DNA of 45,414 nucleotides, taken from the NCBI GenBank assembly GCA_017620525.1, contig JAGAUY010000034.1:1-45414 (forward strand), given 5' to 3'. The DNA is from Oscillospiraceae bacterium. Lineage in GTDB: Bacteria; Bacillota; Clostridia; Oscillospirales; Oscillospiraceae. Shown one piece after another: positions 24,910 to 33,287 of the stretch. Numbering within the stretch: position 1 is the stretch's first letter; each line of letters begins with the position of its first letter. Made by a program: the position numbers and the translations under genes. The notes beneath the pieces were generated by a model that saw only the letters and a list, made by a program, of their open reading frames with translations, did no database searches and had not been told where the DNA came from.

Positions 24910-25129
24910 CCCCTTATCCCGTGTCAAAAAATGGATTGTTTTATCCAAAGAAATTAAGATTGGACTAGATAACGCGAACATCATGTGCTATACTGAATAT
25001 GTGTTATTATATCGATAACGCCAGCCCGAATGCTTAACCTGTTTGTTTACGGTTTTCAAAGTGCAGAGGTTGAAAAACGGAAGCAGATAAGTATAAAGGT
25101 CATCATCAATCTGTAAGGAAGGTGAGCAA
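24910..25129 (+). promoter_or_regulatory. Leader region of the MetV-RnfC operon
   Basis: TATACT at 24989-24994 is followed by GAATATGTG, the same bases that follow the -10 of the element's rightward unit, so this looks like a second, diverged copy of that promoter. TTGGAC at 24960 is too far away (23 bases) to be a normal -35. GTTAT-N7-ATAAC can form a small hairpin at about 25001-25017. The rest, up to the ribosome site GGAAGGTG, shows no clear structure. Confidence 0.4.
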
Positions 25130-27091
25130 TTGGAAAACTATACCAAGTATAAGTTGAAAGCGGTCGACGAACTGGCATCGGTACTGGCCGGTACGGACAA
25201 CCTGTTTGTCATTGCTTGCAACAAGTGTTTCAAGGAATTTGAAACCACCCAGGAACCTGATTGCGACGCATTCGTAAAAATCGCCGCCGAACAGGGCAAA
25301 ACCATCACCGGCACTGCAAAGATCGATTTCCTTTGCAACAAGACTCAGACTGCAAAGAGCCTGCAGAACCTGATCCCCGAAGGCACTGAAAATGTTGTTG
25401 TGCTTTCCTGCGGCCTGGGCATCCAGACCGTCGCTGATCTGGCCGACGTACCCGTGTACGCAGGCAGCAACTCCCTGAATTACACCGGCCACCACGGCAT
25501 GGCCCTGACCAAGAAGGCCTGCGACGCCTGCGCTCAGTGCTATCTGAATGTGACCGGCGGCATCTGCCCCATCGTGGACTGCTCCAAGAGCCTGATCAAC
25601 GGCCAGTGCGGCGGTGCCAAGAACGGCAAGTGCGAAGTCAGCCCCGATAAGGACTGCGCCTGGGAAAAGATCCAGCAGCGTCTGGCCAAGCAGGGCCGTC
25701 TGGAGGAATTCCTGTGCCAGCCCGTCCAGCTGCGCGATTACTCCAAGATCAACTACAAGGTCATTCAGGACTACGTCAAGTCCATCCGCGAGAAGCGGTT
25801 TGAAAACTACTACGGCGGTGTCCATCCCGTGGAGGGCAAGGAGCCTACCGAGCATCTGCCTCTGGTCCGCTTCCCCGAACCCAAGACTGTCGTGATCCCT
25901 CTGTCCATGCACCTGGGTGCTCCCGCCAATGCCATCGTGGAAGTTGGCGATACCGTCAAGGTCGGTCAGATGATTGGCGAGGCTGCCGGCTTCATTTCCG
26001 CTCCCGTCCATTCCAGTGTCAGCGGTAAGGTCATCGCCATCGAAGAGCGTCCCCATGCCACCCGCGGCACCTGCATGAGCATTGTGATTGAATCCGACGG
26101 CAAGGGTGAGATCCACGAATCCGTCAAGCCCAATAAGAGCCTGGAAGAGCTCACCGGCAAGGAAATCGTGGATATCGTCAAGAATGCCGGCATCGTGGGC
26201 ATGGGCGGCGCAGGCTTCCCCACCTATGTCAAGCTGATGCCCAACAAGCCCATCGAGGCTGTGCTGGTCAACGCCTGCGAGTGTGAGCCCATGCTGACTG
26301 CCGACCACAGAATGCTGCTGGAGTATGCCGACGACATCATCTTCGGTCTGAAGGCTGAGATGAAGACCGTCAATGCTCCCAGAGGTGTCATCGTCATCGA
26401 AGACAACAAGCCCGATGCCATTGAGCTGCTGAGCGGCAAGGTCGCAGACGAGGAAGGCATCGAAGTCTTCGTTGCCAAGACCAAGTACCCCCAGGGCGGC
26501 GAAAAAATGCTCATCAAGCACGTTATGGGCCGCATGGTTCCCAGCGGCGGTCTGCCCGCCGATGTAGGCGCCTGCGTCAGCAACGTCTCCACCGTCAAGG
26601 CAATTGCCGATGCCATTAAGACCGGTATGCCTCTGATCGAGCGCATCACCACCGTCACCGGTCCCCATATTCCCAATCCCGGCAACTTCATCGTCAAGAT
26701 CGGCACCAGCGCTGCCGAACTGGTCGCTGCCTGCGGCGGCATCCAGGGCGAGAATGTTCTGGTCAAGGCCGGCGGCCCCATGATGGGCTTCCCCCAGACC
26801 ACGCTGGATACCCCCATCATGAAGGGCTCCAACGGCATCATCGCCATCGACAACGACGAGACCGAGCCTCAGGAATGCATCAAGTGCGGCCGCTGCGTGG
26901 ATGTCTGTCCCATGGAGCTGAAGCCTCTGTACTTCGCCAAGTTCTCCGGCGCAAACAATCCCCAGGCTCTGAAGGATTACAACATTATGGACTGCATGGA
27001 ATGCAGATGCTGTGAGTATATCTGCTCTTCCAAGCTGCCCCTGGTCAGCATGATCAAGTATGGCAAGATTCAGGTAAGGGGGATGAAGTAA
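25130..27091 (+). CDS. MetV-RnfC fusion protein (electron-input subunit for methylene-THF reductase)
   Basis: The 653-residue protein joins two modules. Residues 1 to about 215 are a MetV/MTHFR C-terminal-like domain with a cysteine-rich part (CDACAQCYLN, GGICPIVDCSKS, GQCGGAKNGKCEV). From about 250 on it is RnfC-like: a biotinyl-like barrel (PVHSSVSGKVIAI), the FMN/NADH loop GIVGMGGAGFPTYV, and two ferredoxin clusters (Cys583, 586, 589, 593 and Cys622, 625, 628, 632). In acetogens RnfC2 feeds NADH electrons to MetF/MetV, so the same role is likely here. The start is TTG with GGAAGGTG upstream; the next in-frame ATG is too far inside. Confidence 0.85.
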   Translation: MENYTKYKLKAVDELASVLAGTDNLFVIACNKCFKEFETTQEPDCDAFVKIAAEQGKTITGTAKIDFLCNKTQTAKSLQNLIPEGTENVVVLSCGLGIQTVADLADVPVYAGSNSLNYTGHHGMALTKKACDACAQCYLNVTGGICPIVDCSKSLINGQCGGAKNGKCEVSPDKDCAWEKIQQRLAKQGRLEEFLCQPVQLRDYSKINYKVIQDYVKSIREKRFENYYGGVHPVEGKEPTEHLPLVRFPEPKTVVIPLSMHLGAPANAIVEVGDTVKVGQMIGEAAGFISAPVHSSVSGKVIAIEERPHATRGTCMSIVIESDGKGEIHESVKPNKSLEELTGKEIVDIVKNAGIVGMGGAGFPTYVKLMPNKPIEAVLVNACECEPMLTADHRMLLEYADDIIFGLKAEMKTVNAPRGVIVIEDNKPDAIELLSGKVADEEGIEVFVAKTKYPQGGEKMLIKHVMGRMVPSGGLPADVGACVSNVSTVKAIADAIKTGMPLIERITTVTGPHIPNPGNFIVKIGTSAAELVAACGGIQGENVLVKAGGPMMGFPQTTLDTPIMKGSNGIIAIDNDETEPQECIKCGRCVDVCPMELKPLYFAKFSGANNPQALKDYNIMDCMECRCCEYICSSKLPLVSMIKYGKIQVRGMK

Positions 27092-27092
27092 G

Positions 27093-27713
27093 ATGCTGAT
27101 TACTGAAATGAAAGTTGGCGAGACCCTTCGTTCCCTGATCCAGGGCAAGGTTTTCACCATCATCTGCCACGGCTGCCGGGAAGTCCGTTTCCCCGAGCAG
27201 GAAGTGAACGCATTTGTCAGGGAACTGGCTGCCGAGGGAATCGTCACCGGCACCATCACCACCGATTATATCTGCAACCCCGATTTCCTGCAGATGCGAC
27301 TGAAGGGCCGCATGGCTGAGATTGAGGATGCCGATACGATCCTGGTCTTCTCCTGCGGCGTCGGTGTTCAGACCGTCTCCTCTTATCTGGAGGACAAGCG
27401 TGTCATCGCCGGCTGCGACACCTATGCACTGCCCGGCTATCAGGGCGTGACCCCTCTGGAGCATGACTGCGACCAGTGCGGCCAGTGCTACCTGAACCTG
27501 ACCGGCGGCATCTGCCCCCTGACCGCCTGCTCCAAGAGCCTGATCAACGGCCAGTGCGGCGGTGCCAAGAACGGCAAGTGCGAAGTGGACAGCAACATGG
27601 ACTGCGGCTGGGAGCGGATCTACCGCCGCCTGGAAAAGATCGGCCGTCTGGATGTCCTGAAGTGCCCTGTCCAGCTGCGCAACTACGCAACGGATGACGA
27701 AGTTTCCAGATAA
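27093..27713 (+). CDS. metV: MetV, accessory subunit of methylene-tetrahydrofolate reductase
   Basis: The 206-residue protein belongs to the MTHFR C-terminal family (MetV). It has an N-terminal C-H-G-C pair (ICHGCREVRFP), FSCGVGVQTV and the cysteine cluster CDQCGQCYLN...GGICPLTACSKS...GQCGGAKNGKCEV. MetV bridges MetF and the electron-input subunit. It is a paralogue of the N-terminal part of the preceding fusion and shares 60 identical bases with it. It starts one base after the stop of that gene and precedes metF. Confidence 0.88.
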   Translation: MLITEMKVGETLRSLIQGKVFTIICHGCREVRFPEQEVNAFVRELAAEGIVTGTITTDYICNPDFLQMRLKGRMAEIEDADTILVFSCGVGVQTVSSYLEDKRVIAGCDTYALPGYQGVTPLEHDCDQCGQCYLNLTGGICPLTACSKSLINGQCGGAKNGKCEVDSNMDCGWERIYRRLEKIGRLDVLKCPVQLRNYATDDEVSR

Positions 27714-27739
27714 TTTACATAGATTAGGAGTAATTGATA

Positions 27740-28618
27740 ATGAGAATTACCGAGTTATTTGATAACGGTGAATTTGTCGTTACCGCTGAAGTTGGCCCTC
27801 CCAAAGGCATTTGCGTCGACCACGTGGTGGAAGAAGCCAAGTCTTACCTCAGCGGCATCACCGCAGTAAACGTCACCGACAACCAGTCCTCTGTTATGCG
27901 CATGGGCAGCCTGCCCGCCTGCATCGCTCTGAAGAATGCGGGTCTGACCCCCATCCTTCAGCTGACCTGCCGCGACCGCAACCGCATCGCACTGCAGTCC
28001 GAGCTGCTGGGTGCTGCCATGCTGGGCATTGACAACATCCTGTGCCTGACCGGCGACCACACCAAGATGGGTGACCATCCCGGTGCAAAGCCCGTCTTCG
28101 ACCTGGATTCTGTCTCTCTGCTGCACACCGTCAAGCAGCTGGAGTCCGGCGTGGATCTGGCCGGCAATCCTCTGGTGGGCGAAGCTCCCAAGTTTGCCAA
28201 GGGTGCCGTTGTCTCCCCCTGCAGCGACAGCATCGATGCTCAGCTGGCAAAGATGGAGCGCAAGGTCATGGCCGGCTGCGACTACTTCCAGACCCAGGCC
28301 GTCTTTGAGCCTGAGAAGTTCATCAAGTTCATGGAAGCTGCCAAGCAGTTCGGCAAGCCCGTTCAGCTGGGTGTCATCATCCCCAAGAGCGTTGGCATGT
28401 GCAAGTTCATGAACAACAACGTTGCCGGTGTCCATGTCCCCGATGATATGCTCGAAGAGCTGCGCGCCGACAAGGAAAAGACCAAGGCCGGCATTACCGG
28501 TGTCGAGATCGCTGCCCGAATCATCAAGGAATGCAAGCCCTACTGCCAGGGTGTTCACATCATGGCTCTGGGCTGGGAATCCAAGGTCCCCGCTCTGCTG
28601 GAGAAGGCAGGCATCTGA
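27740..28618 (+). CDS. metF: Methylene-tetrahydrofolate reductase, MetF
   Basis: The 292-residue TIM-barrel flavoprotein reduces 5,10-methylene-THF to 5-methyl-THF. Recognised parts are VTAEVGPPKG near the start, VTDNQSSVMRMG, LQLTCRDRNRIAL, CLTGDHTKMGDHPGAK and the C-terminal KAGITGVEIA...GVHIMALG. Length fits short bacterial MetF partnered with MetV. AGGAG lies nine bases before the ATG at 27740; the TTG at 27734 is a less likely start. It closes the operon. The pathway feeds methionine synthesis or a Wood-Ljungdahl methyl branch; no other genes of that branch are in the window. Confidence 0.92.
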   Translation: MRITELFDNGEFVVTAEVGPPKGICVDHVVEEAKSYLSGITAVNVTDNQSSVMRMGSLPACIALKNAGLTPILQLTCRDRNRIALQSELLGAAMLGIDNILCLTGDHTKMGDHPGAKPVFDLDSVSLLHTVKQLESGVDLAGNPLVGEAPKFAKGAVVSPCSDSIDAQLAKMERKVMAGCDYFQTQAVFEPEKFIKFMEAAKQFGKPVQLGVIIPKSVGMCKFMNNNVAGVHVPDDMLEELRADKEKTKAGITGVEIAARIIKECKPYCQGVHIMALGWESKVPALLEKAGI

Positions 28619-28634
28619 TCATAACCGCATACCA

Positions 28635-28672
28635 GATCCCCGAAGAGCCGGTCTCTTCGGGGATCCCTTTTT
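28635..28672 (+). terminator. Terminator of the metF operon
   Basis: GATCCCCGAAGAG pairs perfectly with CTCTTCGGGGATC across CCGGT and is followed by CCTTTTT. Confidence 0.9.
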
Positions 28673-28693
28673 CATCCGCCGGAACCGGCCTTC

Positions 28694-28722
28694 TTGAAAA
28701 AGCCTCCGGTCTTTGCTACAAT
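28694..28722 (+). promoter_or_regulatory. Promoter of the DUF1349 gene
   Basis: TTGAAA (28694-28699), a 17-base spacer and TACAAT (28717-28722) lie about 60 bases before the start. Confidence 0.65.
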
Positions 28723-28784
28723 AAAATAAAACCGCTGCTGAATACGCAGCGGAACTACATCAGAAACCATAAGGAGCAGCTATA

Positions 28785-29399
28785 ATGGGTTTTGACACCA
28801 CCAAACTTGTCTGGACCAGAGCGCCCAGGAGCTATGACATTCAGCCGGACTGGATTACCATCACCACCGATCCCCACACTGACCTGTGGCAGCGGACCTA
28901 TTACGGCTTCCGCAATGATAACGCCCCGGTACTGCTGATGCAGACCGAAGAGGAGTTCTTCTCCTTCGTTGTAAAAACAGACTTTTCCTCCAGCCATCAG
29001 CGTTTTGACCAGTGTGGTGTGGTGGTGTATCTGGACAGCGACAATTGGCTGAAAGGCTCCATCGAATACGAAAATGAAGAGTATCAGCGTCTGGGCAGCG
29101 TCGTTACCAACCACGGCTACTCCGACTGGGCCACCACAGACATAGCTGCCTGCGTCAAATCCATGTGGTACCGCCTGAGCCGCCGCAGGAGCGACTACTG
29201 TCTGGAGTGTTCGGCTGATGGTGTAACCTTCAGGCAAATGCGCATCTGCCATCTCCACGAGGGTTCCGGAACAATCCGCTTCGGTATCTATGCCTGCTCC
29301 CCGGAGGAATCCAGCTTCGAGGCGATATTCACCGATATGGCGCTGACCCAATGTCTCTGGCAGGCCCACGACGGTCAGGCTCCTGACGAAGATCTCTGA
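28785..29399 (+). CDS. DUF1349 (concanavalin-like fold) protein
   Basis: The 204-residue soluble protein has the DUF1349 pattern: WQRTYYGFRNDNAP, FSFVVKTDF, FDQCGVVVYLDSDNWLKGSIEY and VTNHGYSDWAT. The fold is that of lectin-like laminarinase domains, and members probably bind carbohydrate; the exact role is unknown. There is no signal peptide, so it is cytoplasmic. It heads a run of three closely spaced rightward genes, the next starting 5 bases after its stop. Confidence 0.85.
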   Translation: MGFDTTKLVWTRAPRSYDIQPDWITITTDPHTDLWQRTYYGFRNDNAPVLLMQTEEEFFSFVVKTDFSSSHQRFDQCGVVVYLDSDNWLKGSIEYENEEYQRLGSVVTNHGYSDWATTDIAACVKSMWYRLSRRRSDYCLECSADGVTFRQMRICHLHEGSGTIRFGIYACSPEESSFEAIFTDMALTQCLWQAHDGQAPDEDL

Positions 29400-29403
29400 C
29401 AGG

Positions 29404-29817
29404 ATGACATTCTACGAAAAAATGCGGACCGTCTGCCTGGCAATCCCCGCAGGGAAGGTCGCGACCTATGGTCAGATTGCCATGCTCTGCGGTAAGCCGG
29501 CCAATTCCCGTCAGGTGGGGTATGGTCTGAAAAACAATCTTGCCGGCAGCGATATCCCCGCCTTCCGGGTTGTCAACGGAAAGGGGCAGCTCAGCGGCGC
29601 AGACCACTTTCGCATCCCCGGTCTTCAGCAGGAACTGCTGCAGTCTGAAGGCGTCGAGGTATCGCACAGCGGTGGCAGATGGTATGTGGATCTGAAGCGG
29701 TACGGCTGGAAAACCTCCGATGTCGATATCCAGACATTCCTGCGGCAGTTTGAACGCACTGATGCGAACCCTATCAAACACGAACCAGCGCAGGAATCTG
29801 CGCATCCGGGAGAATGA
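29404..29817 (+). CDS. Alkyltransferase-like protein (MGMT family without the active cysteine)
   Basis: The 137-residue protein matches the DNA-binding half of O6-alkylguanine-DNA methyltransferase: IPAGKVATYGQIAMLCGKPANSRQVGYG (in two parts), the helix-turn-helix, then the active-site loop. In MGMT that loop reads PCHRV with the acceptor cysteine; here it reads IPAFRVVNGKGQLSG, with no cysteine. That is the pattern of ATL proteins, which bind alkylated bases and hand them to nucleotide excision repair. The C-terminal 35 residues are a non-conserved tail. Confidence 0.85.
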   Translation: MTFYEKMRTVCLAIPAGKVATYGQIAMLCGKPANSRQVGYGLKNNLAGSDIPAFRVVNGKGQLSGADHFRIPGLQQELLQSEGVEVSHSGGRWYVDLKRYGWKTSDVDIQTFLRQFERTDANPIKHEPAQESAHPGE

Positions 29818-29819
29818 CC

Positions 29820-30599
29820 ATGGACAATATCAATAAAACACTCTATATTCCCCTGCGGGGCAAAGCCTTTGTCAGCCGGAAGGGAATCATCCTGAACGAC
29901 CCGAAAGCCGAAGAGATCTGGGCAGCGGAAGGGTTTCCCCTGAAAGGAAAATCCCGCTCCAGATGGCTGGCATATTACATGGGTATGCGCTCAGCCGTAT
30001 TCGACCGCTGGCTTCGGCAGCAGATGGAAGCGGATCCGGAAGCAGTGGTTGTGCATCCCGGCTGCGGTCTGGACAGCAGAATCGCTCGTGTCGGAACCCA
30101 AAACCACATTTGGTTCGACATCGACTTTCCGGATGTGATCGCCCAGCGCGGACGGCACTATGATGCGTCTGGCTCCTATAACATGCTGGGTTCTGACATC
30201 CGGAGCGTCAACTGGTCGGATGTTGCTGCCGGTGGAAATGCAATCGTGGTCATGGAAGGCGTGAGTATGTACCTGTCCCCTGATGAACTGATCCGGACGC
30301 TGTCCCGGATCTGCGGCCACTTTGAAAAAGTCCGCATTCTGATGGACTGCTACAGCGAGTTCGCCGCCAGAGCATCCAGATACAAAAACCCCATCAACGA
30401 TGTGGGTGTGACACAGGTTTACGGGATTGACGACCCGAAGCTGCTGGAAAAAGCCGGGATGCGGTTCGTCCGCGAACACGACATGACACCGCCCGAACTG
30501 ACAGATACGCTGACGGGCATTGAAAAGAAAATCTTCAAAACACTCTTTGTCGGGTCTGTTGCTGCGAAAATGTACCGCCTGTATGAATTCCGCAAATAA
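29820..30599 (+). CDS. Leucine carboxyl methyltransferase-family (PPM) SAM methyltransferase
   Basis: The protein has 259 residues from the chosen ATG. It has ILNDPKAEEIW and RSRWLAYYMGMRSAVFD as the family opening, VVVHPGCGLDSRI as motif I and WFDIDFPDVIAQR as the second motif. AIVVMEGVSMYLSPDEL completes the PPM pattern. Bacterial members methylate small molecules or polyketides, not PP2A. GGGAG is 7 bases before the ATG at 29820 and only one from the ATG at 29814, so the second start is chosen. The gene follows the ATL gene with almost no gap. Confidence 0.88.
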   Translation: MDNINKTLYIPLRGKAFVSRKGIILNDPKAEEIWAAEGFPLKGKSRSRWLAYYMGMRSAVFDRWLRQQMEADPEAVVVHPGCGLDSRIARVGTQNHIWFDIDFPDVIAQRGRHYDASGSYNMLGSDIRSVNWSDVAAGGNAIVVMEGVSMYLSPDELIRTLSRICGHFEKVRILMDCYSEFAARASRYKNPINDVGVTQVYGIDDPKLLEKAGMRFVREHDMTPPELTDTLTGIEKKIFKTLFVGSVAAKMYRLYEFRK

Positions 30600-30624
30600 G
30601 CTTCCCACGGAGCCTTCCAAACCG

Positions 30625-30661
30625 CAAAACAGCACCCTATCCGATTCGGATGGGGTGCTGT
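30625..30661 (-). terminator. Terminator of the SDR/RibD-like operon
   Basis: ACAGCACCC-T-ATCCG and CGGAT-G-GGGTGCTGT form a long stem. On the minus strand it runs into TTTTG, so it ends the leftward SDR gene at 30668; rightward it lacks a T run. Confidence 0.75.
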
Positions 30662-30667
30662 GATATT

Positions 30668-31372
30668 TCAGGGATTCAGCGTCCAGCCGTGATCGCCGTG
30701 GTAGATCATCAGTTTCGTCTGTCCGCCGTCGATGCAGATATTCTCGCCGGTGATGAAGCTCGCCTTGTCGGAGGCCAGGAAGAGCACCATATTGGCAATA
30801 TCCATGGGATTTCCCACTCTGCCTGCCGGCTGCTGGATGGCATCCGGGCCATCATAGACGGTGTATGCCGTATCGATCCAGCCTGGAGAAATAGAATTGA
30901 CCCGCACTCTTCCCGCGAAACTGACCGCCAGCGCGTGAGTCAGCGCAGCGATGCCGCCCTTGGCGGCGGTATAGCTCTCGGTCTGAGGCTGGCTCATCCG
31001 GTCCCGGGATGAGGAAATGTTGATGATGCTGGCTCCCGGCGCAAAGTAAGGCCCGAAGAGCTTGCTCAGGTAGAAGGGCGCCGTGACCCCCACCGCCAGC
31101 GCGTTTTGAAATTGCTCCCAGGTGCAGCTGTCGATGCCATGCATCATGGGCGGGGCGTTGTTTACCAGCACATCCACCCGGCCATATTTCTCAATGACAG
31201 TCCGGGCAAAATCCTCCAGGGTGTCCTGCCGGGCGATGTCTCCCACATAGTGATTGCCTTCAGCGCAGTCAATGACGCACACATAGGCGCCGGCTTTGCG
31301 GAATTCCTCCCCGATGCATTTGCCGATTCCGCCTGCGCCGCCGGTAATAACAACAACTTTTTTCTGAAACAT
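30668..31372 (-). CDS. Short-chain dehydrogenase/reductase
   Basis: The 234-residue classical SDR enzyme has the cofactor motif TGGAGGIGK (residues 10-18), NNAP after VDVLV, and the catalytic Ser in NISSSRDR. The active YTAAK (Tyr-x-x-x-Lys) and the closing GENICIDGGQ are also present. An acidic residue after the second strand (VIDCAE) points to NAD rather than NADP. The substrate is unknown. It starts 2 bases after the RibD-like gene, so the two form one operon. Confidence 0.9.
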   Translation of the reverse strand: MFQKKVVVITGGAGGIGKCIGEEFRKAGAYVCVIDCAEGNHYVGDIARQDTLEDFARTVIEKYGRVDVLVNNAPPMMHGIDSCTWEQFQNALAVGVTAPFYLSKLFGPYFAPGASIINISSSRDRMSQPQTESYTAAKGGIAALTHALAVSFAGRVRVNSISPGWIDTAYTVYDGPDAIQQPAGRVGNPMDIANMVLFLASDKASFITGENICIDGGQTKLMIYHGDHGWTLNP

Positions 31373-31374
31373 GG

Positions 31375-32064
31375 TTACCTCCTGTAATTCAGCCGCAGTA
31401 CACCGTCATGATTCTCTGCGTTCGTCAGGTGGTAATGCTCCGTTACCGCGTCCATAAACAGCGTTTTGTCCAGCGCATCTGCTGCGATGGGTGCCACCAC
31501 CAGGCTCAGCTCATCGATGACACCCGCACGCTGGAACGCGCCGTTGAGAATGCTGCCACCTTCCAGCAAAAGCCGGTCGATGCCGAAGCAGTTTTTCAGC
31601 TTGGTAAGAGACAGCTCGATATCAAGCCGGTCATCCCCGGCAAAAATGTAGGGAATTCCCATGGAGCGCAGATATGTCAGATACCGGGGGTCTGCCTGAT
31701 GTGTCAACACTTCGATGATCCGTGCGCCGCCGTAGCCGGGGTCGTCATCGATGATGGTATTGCTTTTCCAGCCAAGCACTCCCCGGGGATCATAGGCCAC
31801 TGCAAAGAAGCTGCCCAGTTCATCCGGCAGATAGTCCAAAGCCGTGCAATCAGGTTCAAGTCCGCTCAGTTCCGGATACCAACCACCGGTAAAACTGCCT
31901 TCCATCGTCACCCGGCCGCAGGCAAAGGCATCCGCCTGATAATCACGGTTGATCTGATAGTAAAGCCTGGTAGCTGATTCGCATTCCGGGGTATACAGAA
32001 AGGCTCCGGTAACCTTTCCATCCAGGGATGTCACCATATGGCAGATGATGTAAGGACGGTTCAT
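31375..32064 (-). CDS. RibD C-terminal / dihydrofolate reductase-like protein
   Basis: The protein has 229 residues from the chosen start. It matches the RibD C-terminal domain family: YIICHMVTSLDGKVTG at the start, AFACGRVTMEG, and the late LLLEGGSILNGAFQRAGVIDEL. The fold reduces a carbonyl or pterin-type substrate with NAD(P)H, but stand-alone members are poorly defined. The frame is open to 32121; GGGAGG lies before the ATG at 32064 and the promoter -10 at 32093-32098 falls inside the longer form. It is cotranscribed with the SDR gene. Confidence 0.85.
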   Translation of the reverse strand: MNRPYIICHMVTSLDGKVTGAFLYTPECESATRLYYQINRDYQADAFACGRVTMEGSFTGGWYPELSGLEPDCTALDYLPDELGSFFAVAYDPRGVLGWKSNTIIDDDPGYGGARIIEVLTHQADPRYLTYLRSMGIPYIFAGDDRLDIELSLTKLKNCFGIDRLLLEGGSILNGAFQRAGVIDELSLVVAPIAADALDKTLFMDAVTEHYHLTNAENHDGVLRLNYRR

Positions 32065-32092
32065 AATACTTGCCTCCCATTCGTTTGGGACC

Positions 32093-32121
32093 ATTATAGC
32101 GCAGAAAAGAAGCGGATGCAA
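32093..32121 (-). promoter_or_regulatory. Promoter of the RibD-like/SDR operon
   Basis: On the minus strand TTGCAT (32116-32121), a 17-base spacer and TATAAT (32093-32098) lie about 29 bases before the start. Confidence 0.75.
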
Positions 32122-32178
32122 ATCGGTTTTGCGCAGGGGGACTATTATTTCTCAGAAATATGTCACAAATACAGCTGC

Positions 32179-32207
32179 TTACATTGTATTATCTGTCAGA
32201 CTATGAT
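32179..32207 (+). promoter_or_regulatory. Promoter of the ZIP transporter gene
   Basis: TTACAT (32179-32184), a 17-base spacer and TATGAT (32202-32207) precede the start by about 38 bases. No metal-regulator operator was recognised. Confidence 0.55.
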
Positions 32208-32244
32208 ATCATAGAAAAAAACATGGACAGGAGAGAGAAAGGCC

Positions 32245-33081
32245 ATGGGCATTGTAGAAACCCTGATCATTACCACCGCTTTGGCGGGTGTAGGCGGCAC
32301 GGGACTGGGCGGTCTCATCGGCGCACTGCTGCAGAAAGATTCCAAAAGAACCGTCAGCCTGCTGCTCAGTTTTGCAGGCGGCGTTATGCTGAGCGTGGTT
32401 TGCTTCGACCTGGTCACAGAGGCCATTGAAACGAATGTCGGCATCTGGATCGTGGTGGGTGCCATCACCTTCGGTGTGGCAGCTACTTATTTTCTGAATT
32501 ATCTCATCGACCGGAAAACCAATCCGGAGGTCCCCCACATCGACGAAAACCATCCCAAAACCGCAGATGATCTGGATGAGTTGATTCACAGCGATCATCT
32601 GCTGGAGCATCGCGCCCGCCAGGACAGCAAGCTGGGCCTGTTCGTAGCAGGTGTCGTCATGGCCTGCGCCATCGCCCTGCATAACGTGCCGGAAGGCATG
32701 ACCATCGGCGCGTCCTATGCCAGCAACAACGGCGCCATGGGCGGCGCAGCGCTGGTTCTGGCAATCCTGATCGGCCTGCACAACATCCCGGAGGGTATGG
32801 CAGTGTCTGTTCCGCTGATCAGCGGCGGAATGGCTCGCTGGAAAGCTGTTCTGATCACCGCTTCTTCCGGCATTCCCACAATCCTGGGCGCGCTGCTTGG
32901 ATACCTACTGGGCGAGATCGGCCCCATAGGCTTGACCCTGAGCCTTGGCTTTGCCAGCGGTGCAATGCTGTATGTGGTATTTGGCGAGATCCTCCCCCAG
33001 TCGATCCTGATGTACCACAGCAAGCTCCCCGCATTTTCCACGATCGCAGGTATTTTGGTGGGACTGCTGATTATTTTCTGA
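32245..33081 (+). CDS. ZIP-family divalent metal transporter
   Basis: The 278-residue inner-membrane protein has eight predicted helices and carries both ZIP metal-site motifs: HNVPEGMTIG in helix 4 and HNIPEGMAVS in helix 5. A variable loop rich in His, Asp and Glu (PHIDENHPKTADDLDELIHSDH, in parts) lies between helices 3 and 4 and likely binds metal on the cytoplasmic side. It imports zinc or a related ion. GAGAGAAAGG lies before the ATG. It is a single-gene unit with its own promoter and terminator. Confidence 0.92.
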   Translation: MGIVETLIITTALAGVGGTGLGGLIGALLQKDSKRTVSLLLSFAGGVMLSVVCFDLVTEAIETNVGIWIVVGAITFGVAATYFLNYLIDRKTNPEVPHIDENHPKTADDLDELIHSDHLLEHRARQDSKLGLFVAGVVMACAIALHNVPEGMTIGASYASNNGAMGGAALVLAILIGLHNIPEGMAVSVPLISGGMARWKAVLITASSGIPTILGALLGYLLGEIGPIGLTLSLGFASGAMLYVVFGEILPQSILMYHSKLPAFSTIAGILVGLLIIF

Positions 33082-33094
33082 GAAAAATCCACAG

Positions 33095-33137
33095 GGCGCA
33101 GAGCCGGAAAACACTTTTCCGATTCTGCGTCCTTATT
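33095..33137 (+). terminator. Terminator of the ZIP gene
   Basis: GGCGCAGAGCCGGAAAA pairs with TTTTCCGATTCTGCGTC (a few G-T pairs) across CAC and is followed by CTTATTTG. Confidence 0.75.
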
Positions 33138-33139
33138 TG

Positions 33140-33168
33140 TTTACAGCCGGTTTTCCGTGCGATAGAAT
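33140..33168 (+). promoter_or_regulatory. Promoter of the TIGR04076/GyrI-like pair
   Basis: TTTACA (33140-33145), a 17-base spacer and TAGAAT (33163-33168) lie about 120 bases before the start codon at 33288. The leader between them shows no clear hairpin. Confidence 0.55.
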
Positions 33169-33287
33169 AAAGGAAAAAACCGGGGGAAGAACCAACCCGC
33201 TGACGTCCTCCGCAGTCCCCGAAACAGCCAATGAGGAGCAGCCTGCTGACAGCGGACCATACATCCCCAGTGACGCAAGGAGATATT

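Noticed and set aside
24637-24984. 115-codon minus-strand frame in element copy 2
   Set aside because: It runs across two promoters and a hairpin and has no counterpart of that length in the other copies.
25106-27262. 718-codon minus-strand frame over the MetV-RnfC gene
   Set aside because: It is antisense to a gene with cofactor motifs and cysteine clusters; no ribosome site or family match.
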